From contig CACITD010000026.1 in the NCBI GenBank assembly GCA_902589475.1, positions 1-36,333 of the forward strand: DNA of 36,333 nucleotides, given 5' to 3'. Below the pieces are notes generated by a model, which saw only the letters and a list, made by a program, of their open reading frames with translations, searched no databases and was not told the DNA's origin. Source of the DNA: an uncultured Alphaproteobacteria bacterium. Its GTDB lineage: Bacteria; Pseudomonadota; Alphaproteobacteria; Thalassobaculales; Thalassobaculaceae. The translations under genes were made by a program, and so were the position numbers. The first letter of the stretch is position 1. Every line of letters starts with the position of its first letter. Shown here one piece after another: positions 18,844 through 27,949 of the stretch.

Positions 18844-20304
18844 TTACGTTATTGGAAAGACACCCTTTCTAGCATGCTGATATGATAGTGTATTTAATAA
18901 CGCTGGTCCCCAATCGGGGGTATCAATAATTACTATTCCGCAAGATTCTTTTTCCCAGACGGCTCTGAAGTGGGTTTTTGACCTGAGAAGGACTAAATCA
19001 AAGTCCAAATGGTCCATGCCAAATTGTTCAAATGGGTCGAGATTAATCGCACTGATATTTACTGAGATAAGCCAAATGAAGATATTTTTTACTTTTACAA
19101 TTGCTGTGACCCCAAGATCGACTGGCCGACCTTTTCCCATTAATCCGCCCATTTGGAACTTTGGTTTTCCGGTCCAAATTACCTCAACCTCTATTACAAG
19201 AGGTTGTCCGGCTTTCGAAGAGCTCTTTCCCCCAACCTCTAGTAAAATATTTGACCCAACACCTGCTGCATGAGCTGTTTTTGCCGCTTGTGGATCCCAG
19301 AAATATGGCACAGCGACCCTCTCATTGCTGGTTTTAATCAGCTCATGCAAAACGTAAGTAGAGTCGTTCATTCTATCTGCATGCTCAAGAATAACGGCGG
19401 GCTTTTGTTCGTTTTTTTTGATTTCCAAAGCTTTTCTTAAACCGTTTCCGATATTAAATACGCTATCCTTCGGGTATAAACTTTCTCTCAAATCCCAAAT
19501 CAATTTTGACATGTGTTCAATCACCTTGTTTGAGGTATCATGATCATTTTTGCTCGTTACTATTAACGATATGCCAATCTGGGGTACGTCGGCATATGCA
19601 AACCCCATTACTACTGAGCAGTCTAAAATATTAGCATAGAGCTCCTCCTGTTTTCTGGCTTCAGCCATAACTTCACAAAGTGGGGCAACCTTTGTCGCTG
19701 TAAAAATTGAGGGCAAGGTTATTGGGACTTTCTGTATTACAGTTTTTGGATCAAATTCGCCTCTTAGTTTTGCAATCATAATCTTCCCCACACGTTCGCC
19801 GGTGTCTCCCATGTCTATGTGAGGACTCTCCCTGTAAGCACTCAAAACTTCTGCATAATCTATAAATTTGGGGTCGAGGTTTCCGTGAAGGTCAAAAGCT
19901 ACTCCAAGGGGCAAATCATTACCTATTTGTTTGCGAATCTCACTAACAAAATCCAAATCTGTTCTGCCATTTTTCGTAACTAACGCACCATGAAGGCCTA
20001 AGAGCACTGCATCGAGATTGTAAAGTTCCGCTCTAATTCCGCGGGCAATCTCATCAACAAAGTGGTCAAAGGCTTCATCTGTTGCAGACGCAGCTGCGCC
20101 TACCTCTGAATAGACCAGTGGAACCAACTCAACGCCCTCGTTTTTGCACGCTTTTATGAAGCCGCCGGGCACAGTGTTTGTATTTTCGAAAGATGAAAGG
20201 AGATCCTCTCCCCGTTTTGCTACTCTTTCAAATTCGTCGAGTGTAGTTGGATTGGGAAGAAATGTGACTGATTCTAAGTTGAAACCTGCTATCAGAATTC
20301 TCAT
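18844..20304 (-). CDS. M81 family metallohydrolase (MlrC-like)
   Basis: A 486-residue member of the family named after MlrC, a zinc enzyme in microcystin-LR breakdown; most relatives have unknown natural substrates, probably small peptides or amides. Two metal-site motifs are intact: Asp138 and His140 in FDLHGN, and His162 and Asp164 in ESPHIDMGD. The variant EHADRMNDSTYVLHEL (about 310-325) stands where other members have a glycine-rich DST motif. The C-terminal MlrC domain is complete, with a recognisable SKTHFRA. The longest frame starts at 20343, but AAGGAAG lies 5 bases before the ATG at 20304 and the protein then begins MRILIAGFNLES, as family members do. It is divergent from ivd. The microcystin role should not be assumed. 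Confidence 0.87.
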   Translation of the reverse strand: MRILIAGFNLESVTFLPNPTTLDEFERVAKRGEDLLSSFENTNTVPGGFIKACKNEGVELVPLVYSEVGAAASATDEAFDHFVDEIARGIRAELYNLDAVLLGLHGALVTKNGRTDLDFVSEIRKQIGNDLPLGVAFDLHGNLDPKFIDYAEVLSAYRESPHIDMGDTGERVGKIMIAKLRGEFDPKTVIQKVPITLPSIFTATKVAPLCEVMAEARKQEELYANILDCSVVMGFAYADVPQIGISLIVTSKNDHDTSNKVIEHMSKLIWDLRESLYPKDSVFNIGNGLRKALEIKKNEQKPAVILEHADRMNDSTYVLHELIKTSNERVAVPYFWDPQAAKTAHAAGVGSNILLEVGGKSSSKAGQPLVIEVEVIWTGKPKFQMGGLMGKGRPVDLGVTAIVKVKNIFIWLISVNISAINLDPFEQFGMDHLDFDLVLLRSKTHFRAVWEKESCGIVIIDTPDWGPALLNTLSYQHARKGVFPIT

Positions 20305-20412
20305 TATGCTTCCTTTTGAAGAGTAGCTAGGCTCTAAGAGCAATTTGTTTCAGTCTAGCATTTTAGTTGAGATAATTTTAGTTTAAACATGATTAAAGAT
20401 TGATAACGCATC

Positions 20413-20431
20413 CATTGTACAAGTAACAATG
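20413..20431. promoter_or_regulatory. Inverted repeat upstream of ivd
   Basis: CATTGT and ACAATG form a perfect 6-base inverted repeat with a 7-base spacer, 20-38 bases before the ivd GTG and inside the 146-base gap shared with the divergent M81 gene. Position suits an operator or a 5'-leader hairpin. It does not match the LiuR operator consensus I recall for leucine-degradation genes, so the regulator is unknown. Confidence 0.3.
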
Positions 20432-20450
20432 CTGCAGGGAGTATATCAAA

Positions 20451-21623
20451 GTGATACCAAATGAAATTCCAGGTTTTAATTTTGACCTTGGAGAAACTGT
20501 AGACCTTCTAAGGGACACGGTTAGATCCTTTTCTGACGATGAAATTGCGCCACGGGCTAATTTGATAGAACAAAACAACGATTTTCCAAAAGATTTATGG
20601 ACTAAGCTTGGGGATATAGGTGTCTTGGGTATCACTGTTGAAGAGGAATATGGCGGCGCCGGTATGGGTTACTTGGAGCATGTTGTCGCCTTGGAAGAAA
20701 TAAGTCGGGCATCAGCTGCTGTTGGATTGAGTTACTCAGCTCATTCTAATCTTTGCGTAAACCAGCTACGTCTAAATGGTAACGAGGAGCAGAAGAAAAA
20801 GTTTCTGCCAGAGTTAATCTCAGGAGAAAAAGTTGGTGCCCTAGCTATGAGTGAGACGGGCGCTGGCTCAGATGTGGTTGGTATGAAAACAATTGCCACA
20901 AAAAACGGAGATCGTTTTATCTTGAACGGCTCTAAAATGTGGATAACAAATGGCCCAAACGCGGATACTCTCGTTGTTTATGCCAAAACCGACCCCGGTG
21001 CCGGTAAGCACGGCATTACAGCCTTTATAATTGAGAAGGGAATGAAAGGTTTTTCCACGTCATCAAAATTAGATAAAATGGGAATGCGCGGTTCAAACAC
21101 TTGTGAACTAATATTTAGTGATTGTGAAGTCCCGGAAGCTAATATTTTGGGCTCATTGAATGGTGGCGTTAAGGTTCTTATGAGTGGGCTAGATTATGAA
21201 CGAGCTGTATTGGCGGCGGGCCCAATAGGTATTATGCAGGCTTGTATGGACGTGGTTCTACCATATGTCCATGATCGAAAACAATTTGGTCAGCCCATTG
21301 GGGAATTCCAACTAATGCAGGGCAAATTGGCAGATATGTACGTTACGATGAATGCTTCAAAATCCTATGTTTACAGTGTTGCCAAAGCTTGCGACCGCGG
21401 TGAGGTAACCAGAAAGGATGCGGCAGGCGCAATATTATATGCTGCGGAGCGTGCCAGCTGGATGGCATCGGAGGCAATACAATGTCTGGGCGGAAATGGA
21501 TATATAAATGATTACCCAACTGGTCGACTGTTAAGGGACGCAAAATTATATGAGATAGGTGCCGGCACTTCTGAAATTCGAAGAATGTTAATCGGTAGAG
21601 AGTTATTTAAAGAGACTTCCTAA
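20451..21623 (+). CDS. ivd: Isovaleryl-CoA dehydrogenase
   Basis: This flavoenzyme carries out the third step of leucine breakdown, isovaleryl-CoA to 3-methylcrotonyl-CoA. At 390 residues it has the standard length. The acyl-CoA dehydrogenase signature is present ([10 protein letters not shown], about 132-141), and the C terminus has [18 protein letters not shown]. The catalytic base is Glu250 in [11 protein letters not shown], the helix-G position unique to isovaleryl-CoA dehydrogenases, which separates it from short- and medium-chain enzymes. The start is GTG at 20451, with AGGGAG 9 bases upstream; no other start fits before residue 70. It shares its strand with mccB 1.9 kb downstream, but three other genes intervene. 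Divergent from the M81 gene. Confidence 0.93.
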   Translation: MIPNEIPGFNFDLGETVDLLRDTVRSFSDDEIAPRANLIEQNNDFPKDLWTKLGDIGVLGITVEEEYGGAGMGYLEHVVALEEISRASAAVGLSYSAHSNLCVNQLRLNGNEEQKKKFLPELISGEKVGALAMSETGAGSDVVGMKTIATKNGDRFILNGSKMWITNGPNADTLVVYAKTDPGAGKHGITAFIIEKGMKGFSTSSKLDKMGMRGSNTCELIFSDCEVPEANILGSLNGGVKVLMSGLDYERAVLAAGPIGIMQACMDVVLPYVHDRKQFGQPIGEFQLMQGKLADMYVTMNASKSYVYSVAKACDRGEVTRKDAAGAILYAAERASWMASEAIQCLGGNGYINDYPTGRLLRDAKLYEIGAGTSEIRRMLIGRELFKETS

Positions 21624-21634
21624 ACTTTATAACG

Positions 21635-21655
21635 AAAAGCTAGCAAGTAGCTTTT
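21635..21655 (+). terminator. Hairpin between ivd and tag
   Basis: AAAAGCTA and TAGCTTTT form a perfect 8-base inverted repeat with a 5-base loop in the 57-base gap after ivd. The T run at the end of the stem and following TTCT resemble a weak intrinsic terminator or attenuator, but only two G-C pairs support the stem, so partial read-through into tag is likely. Confidence 0.4.
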
Positions 21656-21680
21656 GTTCTAATAGAAATGAGCATTTTTT

Positions 21681-22304
21681 ATGTCGAATATTACGACGGG
21701 GACAAGGTATCAAGAGAAATGTTCCTGGTGTCTAGGAGATGCTAAATATGAACACTATCATGACACTGAATGGGGCGTGCCGCAAAAGGATGATAGAGTT
21801 CTATTTGAGAAAATAAGTCTGGAAGGGTTCCAGGCCGGGTTAAGTTGGATAACAATATTAAGAAAGCGAGATAACTTTCGGAAGGCATTTGATGACTTTG
21901 ACCTTAACGCAGTAAATAATTACAACGAAGACCACACTGAAAAAATATTGAAAAACGCTGCTGTGGTGAGGCACCGCGGCAAAATAGAGAGTGTTATAAA
22001 CAACTCGAAAAGAGCTAAAGAATTGCAAAATGAGTTTGGCTCTTTAGCTGCCTTTTTTTGGTCATTTGAACCCAAAGATAATCCAACATTATCCAAAAGA
22101 AGAGTGAGAGAAACGTCTATCCCTTCTTTTTCGAAGGAGTCTGAGGCAATGTCGAAAGCTTTAAAACAAAGAGGTTGGACTTTTGTAGGCCCAACCATCT
22201 GTTATTCTTTTATGCAGTCAATGGGATTAGTAAATGATCATGTAGATGCATGTTTTCGTAAAGAAATCGTCGCTGATTTAAGGCAAAAATTTAGGCGCCC
22301 TTAA
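21681..22304 (+). CDS. tag: DNA-3-methyladenine glycosylase I
   Basis: This base-excision repair enzyme removes N3-methyladenine from alkylated DNA. Its 207 residues are close to E. coli Tag. The structural zinc ligands are visible: Cys14 near the N terminus (KCSW), His27 in HYHDTEWGVP, and His and Cys in NDHVDACF near the C terminus. The recognition segment LFEKISLEGFQAGLSW (about 42-57) is nearly invariant in Tag. It lies in the middle of a leucine-catabolism region, with no functional link apparent; it follows ivd after a weak hairpin and precedes the RidA-like gene by 60 bases. The ATG is preceded by GAG about 9 bases upstream, a modest ribosome site. Confidence 0.93.
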   Translation: MSNITTGTRYQEKCSWCLGDAKYEHYHDTEWGVPQKDDRVLFEKISLEGFQAGLSWITILRKRDNFRKAFDDFDLNAVNNYNEDHTEKILKNAAVVRHRGKIESVINNSKRAKELQNEFGSLAAFFWSFEPKDNPTLSKRRVRETSIPSFSKESEAMSKALKQRGWTFVGPTICYSFMQSMGLVNDHVDACFRKEIVADLRQKFRRP

Positions 22305-22364
22305 ACGTTATCAAATTAAAAAATTGCTGATAAAAAAGTGCCAATTAATTCTTGAGGAGTAAAA

Positions 22365-22742
22365 ATGAAAGGTAAAAGAATTACCACGGGTTCGCCTTTC
22401 GAGGCTATGGTAGGATATTCTCGTGCGGTAGTAGATGAAGATATCATATATATCTCTGGAACCACCGGTTACGACGCTAGAAAGAAATGTTACCCAGCGA
22501 ATGTAAAAGACCAGGCAATAATCGCATTTTCAATTATAGAAGCTGCCCTTAAAAAAGCGGGGAGCAGCCTAGAGAACATGCTGCGAATACGGGTTTATGT
22601 CGCCTCGAGGAGTGAATTCGAGGAAATTAAACCGATAATTAAGGCTAATTGTGAGGCGGCCATGCCTGCAAATACCACGATTATATGTGATCTAGCAGAA
22701 GAAGCAATGCGAGTAGAATTTGAAGTTACCGCAAAAATCTAG
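22365..22742 (+). CDS. RidA/YjgF/UK114 family protein
   Basis: A 125-residue single-domain protein of the Rid family, which hydrolyses reactive enamine/imine intermediates to keto acids and ammonia, or serves in pathways such as pyrimidine use. Family marks include YISGTTGYD (about 29-37), the strand MLRIRVYVAS (72-81), and near the C terminus Arg116 in MRVEFE, matching the carboxylate-binding arginine (E. coli RidA Arg105). The residues around that Arg are less standard (Ala-Met before it), so it may be a divergent Rid subgroup rather than the archetype RidA. A strong ribosome site, GAGGAG, precedes the ATG. It sits between tag and an SDR gene on the same strand. Confidence 0.88.
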   Translation: MKGKRITTGSPFEAMVGYSRAVVDEDIIYISGTTGYDARKKCYPANVKDQAIIAFSIIEAALKKAGSSLENMLRIRVYVASRSEFEEIKPIIKANCEAAMPANTTIICDLAEEAMRVEFEVTAKI

Positions 22743-22828
22743 CAATCAACAAACACCCTCAGTCTAAAATTTTGCATGCCGTAGAGATAATTAGGCATAA
22801 ATCTTTTCGTAAAATTAGGGAGAACAGC

Positions 22829-23503
22829 ATGACAACGATTATGATTACAGGCGCTAGTCGAGGACTTGGATTGGAATTCGCCCGCCAGTTTTACAACGAG
22901 GAATATAGAGTAATTGCCACATGTAGAAATCCCAAAAATGCCAATGAGCTGCATACAATTGGTGATATCGATATCCATTCATTGGACGTTACTGACGACA
23001 AAAGCGTTTCAAATCTTGCTGATAAGTTGCGTGGTGAAAATATTGATATTTTGATTAACAATGCGGGTGTTATTGGACAAAGGGATGGGTTTGGTAGGCT
23101 CAATTACGATATTTGGGCTGAAACGATGGATACAAATGTCTTTGGACCTATGCGGGTCGCAGAAGCTTTCAGAGATAACGTAATGAATAGTGAAAAAAAA
23201 CAAATGATATTCATAACTTCGCGGATGGGTAGTATCGCAGAAGCAGTTCCAAACGCTTATGTGTACAGGTCCTCAAAAGCAGCACTCAATATGGCTGTCA
23301 AATGCCTCTCTGCAGAATTAGGAGAACAAGGTTTGATAGCTGTGCTGTTTCACCCTGGACACGTGCAAACCGATATGGGTGGACAAGCAGCTCCTGTCAC
23401 GCCGCATAAGAGTATTGAAGGTATGAAAAATCAGATAGTTGCGCTGACATGCGACGACAATGGGCGCTTCTTGTCTTATGATGGCCACCAAATTCCTTGG
23501 TGA
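22829..23503 (+). CDS. Short-chain dehydrogenase/reductase (C-factor-like SDR)
   Basis: A 224-residue classical SDR oxidoreductase using NAD(P). Residues include the nucleotide-binding TGASRGLG (7-14), the NNAG motif near residue 77, Ser131, and the catalytic YRSSK (Tyr146, Lys150). It most resembles the short C-factor/CsgA-type group (SRMGSIAEA in the active-site strand), whose reactions are mostly unknown. The longer frame starts with TTG at 22772, but AGGGAGA lies about 5 bases before the ATG at 22829 and the protein then begins directly with the first strand. It is 33 bases before mccB, whose ribosome site lies in that gap. It is possibly cotranscribed with the leucine genes, but a role there is not shown. 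Confidence 0.85.
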   Translation: MTTIMITGASRGLGLEFARQFYNEEYRVIATCRNPKNANELHTIGDIDIHSLDVTDDKSVSNLADKLRGENIDILINNAGVIGQRDGFGRLNYDIWAETMDTNVFGPMRVAEAFRDNVMNSEKKQMIFITSRMGSIAEAVPNAYVYRSSKAALNMAVKCLSAELGEQGLIAVLFHPGHVQTDMGGQAAPVTPHKSIEGMKNQIVALTCDDNGRFLSYDGHQIPW

Positions 23504-23536
23504 TGATGTATTAGTAATTTTGAACAGAGGTCTTAC

Positions 23537-25141
23537 ATGACAGAATTTAAAAGTTCTTTGAACACTTCGTCAGCAGATTTTATTGCAAATTCCGAAAACA
23601 TGCAGAGTTTAATTGATGATTTGAGGACGCATGTGGCCAGAGTTAAGCTAGGTGGAGGCGAACGTTCTCAAAAGCGGCACATAGATAGGGGCAAGCTCTT
23701 ACCCCATGATCGCATTAGTGGATTATTAGACCCAGGTTCACCCTTTTTAGAATTCTCACAGCTAGCAGCCCATGACATGTATGAAAATGAAGCACCGTCG
23801 GCAGGTATACTGACGGGAATCGGAAGAGTGTCTGGTTGTGAGGTCGTCATCATTTGTAACGATGCGACGGTAAAGGGAGGCACGTATTATCCTATTACTG
23901 TCAAAAAACATCTTAGAGCTCAGGAAATAGCACAGGAGAACCATTTGCCTGTTGTCTATTTAGTCGACTCCGGCGGAGCTAACTTACCGCATCAAGACGC
24001 TATTTTTCCTGATAAAGAACATTTTGGAAGGTGTTTCTTTAACCAGGCGAATATGTCAGCTTTGGGTATTCCTCAAATAGCTGTTGTTATGGGCAGTTGC
24101 ACTGCAGGAGGAGCTTATGTCCCCGCTATGTGTGACGAGGCGGTAATAGTAAAAGGGCAGGGGACGATATTCTTGGGAGGTCCTCCCTTGGTTAAAGCTG
24201 CAACTGGCGAGGTTGTAACCGCAGAAGATTTAGGCGGTGCTGATGTTCATAGTCGGGTCTCCGGAGTCACAGATCATTATGCTAACGATGATCGGCATGC
24301 ATTGGAGATCGCTAGGCAAATTATAAGCACGCTCAACTTTAAAAAAATAAAAAAAGATCGTCCTTCCTGGGTTGAACCACTCTATGATCCAGAGGAAATA
24401 TATGGAGTTGTTCCTAAAGATCCCAAAACGACTTATGATATTAGAGAGATTATGGCACGTATCGTTGATGGGAGCGATTTCAGCGAATTCAAATCTCTCT
24501 ATGGGGCGACTTTGGTATGTGGTTTTGCAAAAATTTACGGCCAACCGGTCGGAATCTTGGCTAATAATGGTATCTTATTTTCCGAATCCTCGCTTAAGGG
24601 GGCGCATTTTATTGAGTTATGCTGCCAAAGAAAAATACCACTGATTTTTCTACAAAATATTACGGGCTTTATGGTTGGAGAAAAATATGAGCGAGGAGGT
24701 ATCGCTAAAGATGGTGCGAAACTTGTGACTGCTGTCGCCTGCGCTCGCGTCCCAAAGTTTACAGTGATTGTTGGTGGCTCGTTTGGAGCTGGTAATTATG
24801 GTATGTGTGGAAGAGCCTATTCGCCGAGAATGTTATATACATGGCCCAACAGCCGAATATCGGTTATGGGAGGTGAGCAAGCTGCAAGCGTATTGGCCAC
24901 CGTGAAGCGTGACGGAATGGAAGCACGTGGAGAAAAATGGACTGCTGACGAAGAAGAGCAATTCAAAATTCCTATTCGTCAGCAATATGAGAAGGAAGGC
25001 CATCCTTACTACGCCACAGCCCGACTTTGGGATGACGGCATAATAGACCCGGCTGATACGAGAAGGGTTCTTGGTTTATCAATCTCTGCATCTTTGAATA
25101 AACCAATAGAAGATACGAAATTTGGTATTTTCCGAATGTAA
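23537..25141 (+). CDS. mccB: 3-Methylcrotonyl-CoA carboxylase beta (carboxyltransferase) subunit
   Basis: This subunit transfers CO2 from carboxybiotin to 3-methylcrotonyl-CoA in leucine degradation. Its 534 residues match the family. Family features include [17 protein letters not shown] near residues 39-55, the oxyanion loop [13 protein letters not shown] (about 187-199), the second loop [16 protein letters not shown] (about 413-428), and a C terminus rich in [10 protein letters not shown] and [13 protein letters not shown], as in MccB rather than propionyl-CoA carboxylase. AGAGG lies about 9 bases before the ATG. The biotin-carrying alpha subunit, enoyl-CoA hydratase and HMG-CoA lyase that usually follow are not in this window; an MFS permease comes next instead. 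Confidence 0.93.
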   Translation: MTEFKSSLNTSSADFIANSENMQSLIDDLRTHVARVKLGGGERSQKRHIDRGKLLPHDRISGLLDPGSPFLEFSQLAAHDMYENEAPSAGILTGIGRVSGCEVVIICNDATVKGGTYYPITVKKHLRAQEIAQENHLPVVYLVDSGGANLPHQDAIFPDKEHFGRCFFNQANMSALGIPQIAVVMGSCTAGGAYVPAMCDEAVIVKGQGTIFLGGPPLVKAATGEVVTAEDLGGADVHSRVSGVTDHYANDDRHALEIARQIISTLNFKKIKKDRPSWVEPLYDPEEIYGVVPKDPKTTYDIREIMARIVDGSDFSEFKSLYGATLVCGFAKIYGQPVGILANNGILFSESSLKGAHFIELCCQRKIPLIFLQNITGFMVGEKYERGGIAKDGAKLVTAVACARVPKFTVIVGGSFGAGNYGMCGRAYSPRMLYTWPNSRISVMGGEQAASVLATVKRDGMEARGEKWTADEEEQFKIPIRQQYEKEGHPYYATARLWDDGIIDPADTRRVLGLSISASLNKPIEDTKFGIFRM

Positions 25142-25215
25142 TTGGTGGCTTTTTTTAAAAATATTGGCTTATTCAATGTTTGTATTCACCCGAATGTTCG
25201 ATAGATCTTGATGTT

Positions 25216-26463
25216 ATGGGGCGATCACTTTTCATAGGAACGGCCCTTGTGCTATTTTGCCTTATTATGGCTGCTGTCGGGCGCGGAATGGGGGATACAT
25301 ATGCTATCTTCCTTCTTCCTTTAAGCCAAGATCTAGGTTGGGACAGATCTAATATTGCCTCTATCTACGCTGTTTATATCGGCGCCATGGGGGTTTTCTC
25401 GCCATTGTCTGGATATCTTTTTGATCGTTTCGGCAGTCGCTTTATTTATGTTTTTGGGGTTCTCTGTCTTGGGGCGGGTTATTGGGCTGCGGGAAACTTA
25501 ACTTCCCTATGGCATTTTTATTTAGCGCTTGGACTTTTAACTGGTTTAGGTGCATCCCTGATTTGGCAAGTTCCAGCTCAGAGTCTTGTAAGTAGGTGGT
25601 TTGATAAGCAACTTGGGACTGCAATAGCCTTCGTTTATGCAGGTTATGGTTTTGGAATATTAATCTTAGCCCCGATAGCACAGATATTGATTGAAGGCTA
25701 CGGATGGCGGCTGACATATCAACAATTTGGACTAGTGTTTTTGTGTTTAATACCAATTATCATTTTCATTCCCTGGAAAGTAATCGAGCGGGGTGCACCG
25801 AACAATCCAAGACGGACAAATACAGGGCGGGCTGAAGGTGGGCACACTCTTGGCTCCGCACTAAGGTTGCCAGTTTTTTGGATAATGTTTGCAATTTACT
25901 TTCTCACGGCATTTGCAATTTTTGGTGTTAGCGTTCAGTCGGTTGCCTATCTTGTGGAACTCGGGTTTGGTGAATTAGAGGCTGCAGGTGCTTTTGGACT
26001 TGCAGGAATGTTGTCCTTTGCTGGTATGTTTTTGACAGGGGTAGCTGCGGATAAGTTTGGGAACAGTTTAGTAGCAACAATTAGTTATTTACTTACGATA
26101 AGTGGTGTCCTTGGACTGGCCGCTTTACAATTTTTTCCTTATGAAGGGTTAGTGCTCTTTTGGGTAATTCCTTATGGCTTGAGTATGGGCGCGCGTGGAC
26201 CAATTATCGCTACTCTCTTAGCAAAGTTATTTTCTGGAAAAGGCCTTGGAGCTATTTATGGAATGATCATGATGGGGCAAGGACTGGGTGCTGGGCTAAG
26301 CGCTTGGTGTGGGGGCCTTATATATGATTTCACTGATGGATATAATTTAATGTTTTGTATATCGGTGATATCAGCGCTTATATGTATTGCACTTTTTTGG
26401 TTAAGTCCGGAAATCCGTTTCGGATATTTAAACTCGCTTTCACGTGCAAAACGGTCGAATTAG
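25216..26463 (+). CDS. MFS transporter (monocarboxylate/oxalate:formate-type)
   Basis: A polytopic membrane protein of about 415 residues with roughly 12 hydrophobic helices in two halves and a loop near 200. The MFS motif GYLFDRFGSR is seen after helix 2, and a matching GVAADKFGNS after helix 8. The first helix region contains an RGMGDTYAIFLLPL segment, similar to carboxylate permeases of the MCT and OFA groups. An in-frame TTG at 25180 would add 12 residues, but neither start has a clear ribosome site; I chose the ATG. The gene overlaps the upstream reading frame of the amidase but ends 31 bases before its likely start. It is probably the uptake permease of the amidase/enolase-superfamily cluster; substrate unknown. 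Confidence 0.85.
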   Translation: MGRSLFIGTALVLFCLIMAAVGRGMGDTYAIFLLPLSQDLGWDRSNIASIYAVYIGAMGVFSPLSGYLFDRFGSRFIYVFGVLCLGAGYWAAGNLTSLWHFYLALGLLTGLGASLIWQVPAQSLVSRWFDKQLGTAIAFVYAGYGFGILILAPIAQILIEGYGWRLTYQQFGLVFLCLIPIIIFIPWKVIERGAPNNPRRTNTGRAEGGHTLGSALRLPVFWIMFAIYFLTAFAIFGVSVQSVAYLVELGFGELEAAGAFGLAGMLSFAGMFLTGVAADKFGNSLVATISYLLTISGVLGLAALQFFPYEGLVLFWVIPYGLSMGARGPIIATLLAKLFSGKGLGAIYGMIMMGQGLGAGLSAWCGGLIYDFTDGYNLMFCISVISALICIALFWLSPEIRFGYLNSLSRAKRSN

Positions 26464-26494
26464 TTCAAACCTTAATTTAAATAGGAAGAGATTT

Positions 26495-27949
26495 ATGGCG
26501 GATTTACATTTCCTGACAGCAGTCCAGCTTTCCGAAAAAATAAAGAGTAAGAAAATAAGTTGTTTAGAAATGCTCGATTTATTTTTAGCAAGAACCGAAA
26601 AGTTCAATCCAAGTCTGAACGCTATCATTTACTTGGATAAGGAGGCAGCAAGAGCGAGAGCTAAAGAGGCAGACGAAGCTCTGGCTAAAGGAGAGTCCTG
26701 GGGTGCACTACATGGTGTTCCAATGACTGTGAAAGAGAACTTTAATATTGCTGGTCAACCCTCCACTTGGGGCGTGCCGGATCTCAAAAATAATATAGCC
26801 AAAGAAGATGCGCTTTCAATTAAACGCATGAAAGCGATTGGTGTTAATTTTTTTGGTAAAACAAATGTCCCACTCATGCTCTCCGATTGGCAGAGTTTTA
26901 ATGAAATTTATGGCACCACAAATAATCCGTGGGATCTAAATCGGACACCTGGAGGTTCGTCAGGTGGGTCCGCTGCTGCTCTGGCAGCTGGTATGACAGG
27001 ATTGGATGCGGGCAGCGATATTGGTGCCTCTATTCGAAATCCAGCCCATTATTGTGGCGTATTTGGACATAAGCCGAGCATGGGTATTTTGCCAACCGTG
27101 GGCTGCGCTTTCCCTGGTAGTCACGTGCCACCTGATATATCTGTTATCGGTCCGTTGGCTCGCGGCGCCGAGGATCTTCGTGTCGCGACGTTAGCTATGG
27201 CTGGTGCTACAGGGCGAACATCAAGCGGAAAGCACCTAACCCTTCCAGATTGCACGAAAACAAAATTGAATGATTTTAAAGTGGGAGTGCTTCTGGAGGA
27301 CCAGAACTGTAAGCAAGATACCGAGTTAACGGATTGCATTCAGGGCATGGTTGATAAATTGGCTAAACTCGGATGCAAAGTCGTGGAAAAGTTGAGCCCA
27401 ATAAAAGATACAAAAAGATCGCATCTAGTTTATCTTATGCTGCTGCGGGCAGCGACTGGAAGTCGATTAAGTGATGAGGAATTAGCTAAATCTGCAGACA
27501 GGGCTCTGTCGGCCGACCCCGATGACCTTAGCTACAAAACAGTCGTGGATCGAGCTGTTACTATGACACACAAGGATTGGTTGGCTTGGAATGAAGAAAG
27601 AGAATTGCTTCGCCGTGAATGGGATGTCTTCTTTGAAGACTACGATCTTTTGATAACACCCGTGGCTGCCTCTGCAGCTTTCCCCCATGATCAAGTGGGT
27701 GACCGAGCTGACCGAAAAATTCCTATCAATAATGGAAATGAACCAACAGTCGACCAGCTTTTTTGGGCTGGGCTTCCAGGCGTAGTTTATTTGCCTGCCA
27801 CAGCAGCCCCGGCTGGGTTGACTAGGTCTGGTCTGCCCGTTGGTGTTCAAATTATTGGACCGTATTTGAACGATCTAAAGACGATAGAGTTCGCCAAGTT
27901 AATTGAAAGAGAAATAGGTGGCTTTGTGCCACCCGCGGGGTATGAATAA
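26495..27949 (+). CDS. Amidase signature family hydrolase
   Basis: This 484-residue enzyme is of the family that cuts C-N bonds of amides. The Ser-cisSer-Lys triad is in place: Lys80 in MTVKEN, Ser155 in GGSSGGSA and the nucleophile Ser179 in GSDIGASIRNPA, at nearly the same numbers as in GatA. It is not GatA itself: no gatB or gatC neighbours, and a catabolic context. The longest frame starts at 26444, overlapping the transporter, but AGGAAGAG lies just before the ATG at 26495. The stop overlaps the next gene's ATG as TAATG, so it is translated together with the enolase-superfamily enzyme. It probably releases an acid from an amide for the downstream enzymes; that is inference. Confidence 0.9.
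   Translation: MADLHFLTAVQLSEKIKSKKISCLEMLDLFLARTEKFNPSLNAIIYLDKEAARARAKEADEALAKGESWGALHGVPMTVKENFNIAGQPSTWGVPDLKNNIAKEDALSIKRMKAIGVNFFGKTNVPLMLSDWQSFNEIYGTTNNPWDLNRTPGGSSGGSAAALAAGMTGLDAGSDIGASIRNPAHYCGVFGHKPSMGILPTVGCAFPGSHVPPDISVIGPLARGAEDLRVATLAMAGATGRTSSGKHLTLPDCTKTKLNDFKVGVLLEDQNCKQDTELTDCIQGMVDKLAKLGCKVVEKLSPIKDTKRSHLVYLMLLRAATGSRLSDEELAKSADRALSADPDDLSYKTVVDRAVTMTHKDWLAWNEERELLRREWDVFFEDYDLLITPVAASAAFPHDQVGDRADRKIPINNGNEPTVDQLFWAGLPGVVYLPATAAPAGLTRSGLPVGVQIIGPYLNDLKTIEFAKLIEREIGGFVPPAGYE

Noticed and set aside
18844-20304. Microcystin degradation function for the MlrC-like gene
   Set aside because: No mlrA, mlrB or mlrD genes are seen, and most M81 members act on other, unknown substrates.
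22772-22828. Upstream TTG start for the SDR
   Set aside because: It adds 19 residues before the first strand and lacks a ribosome site, unlike the ATG at 22829.
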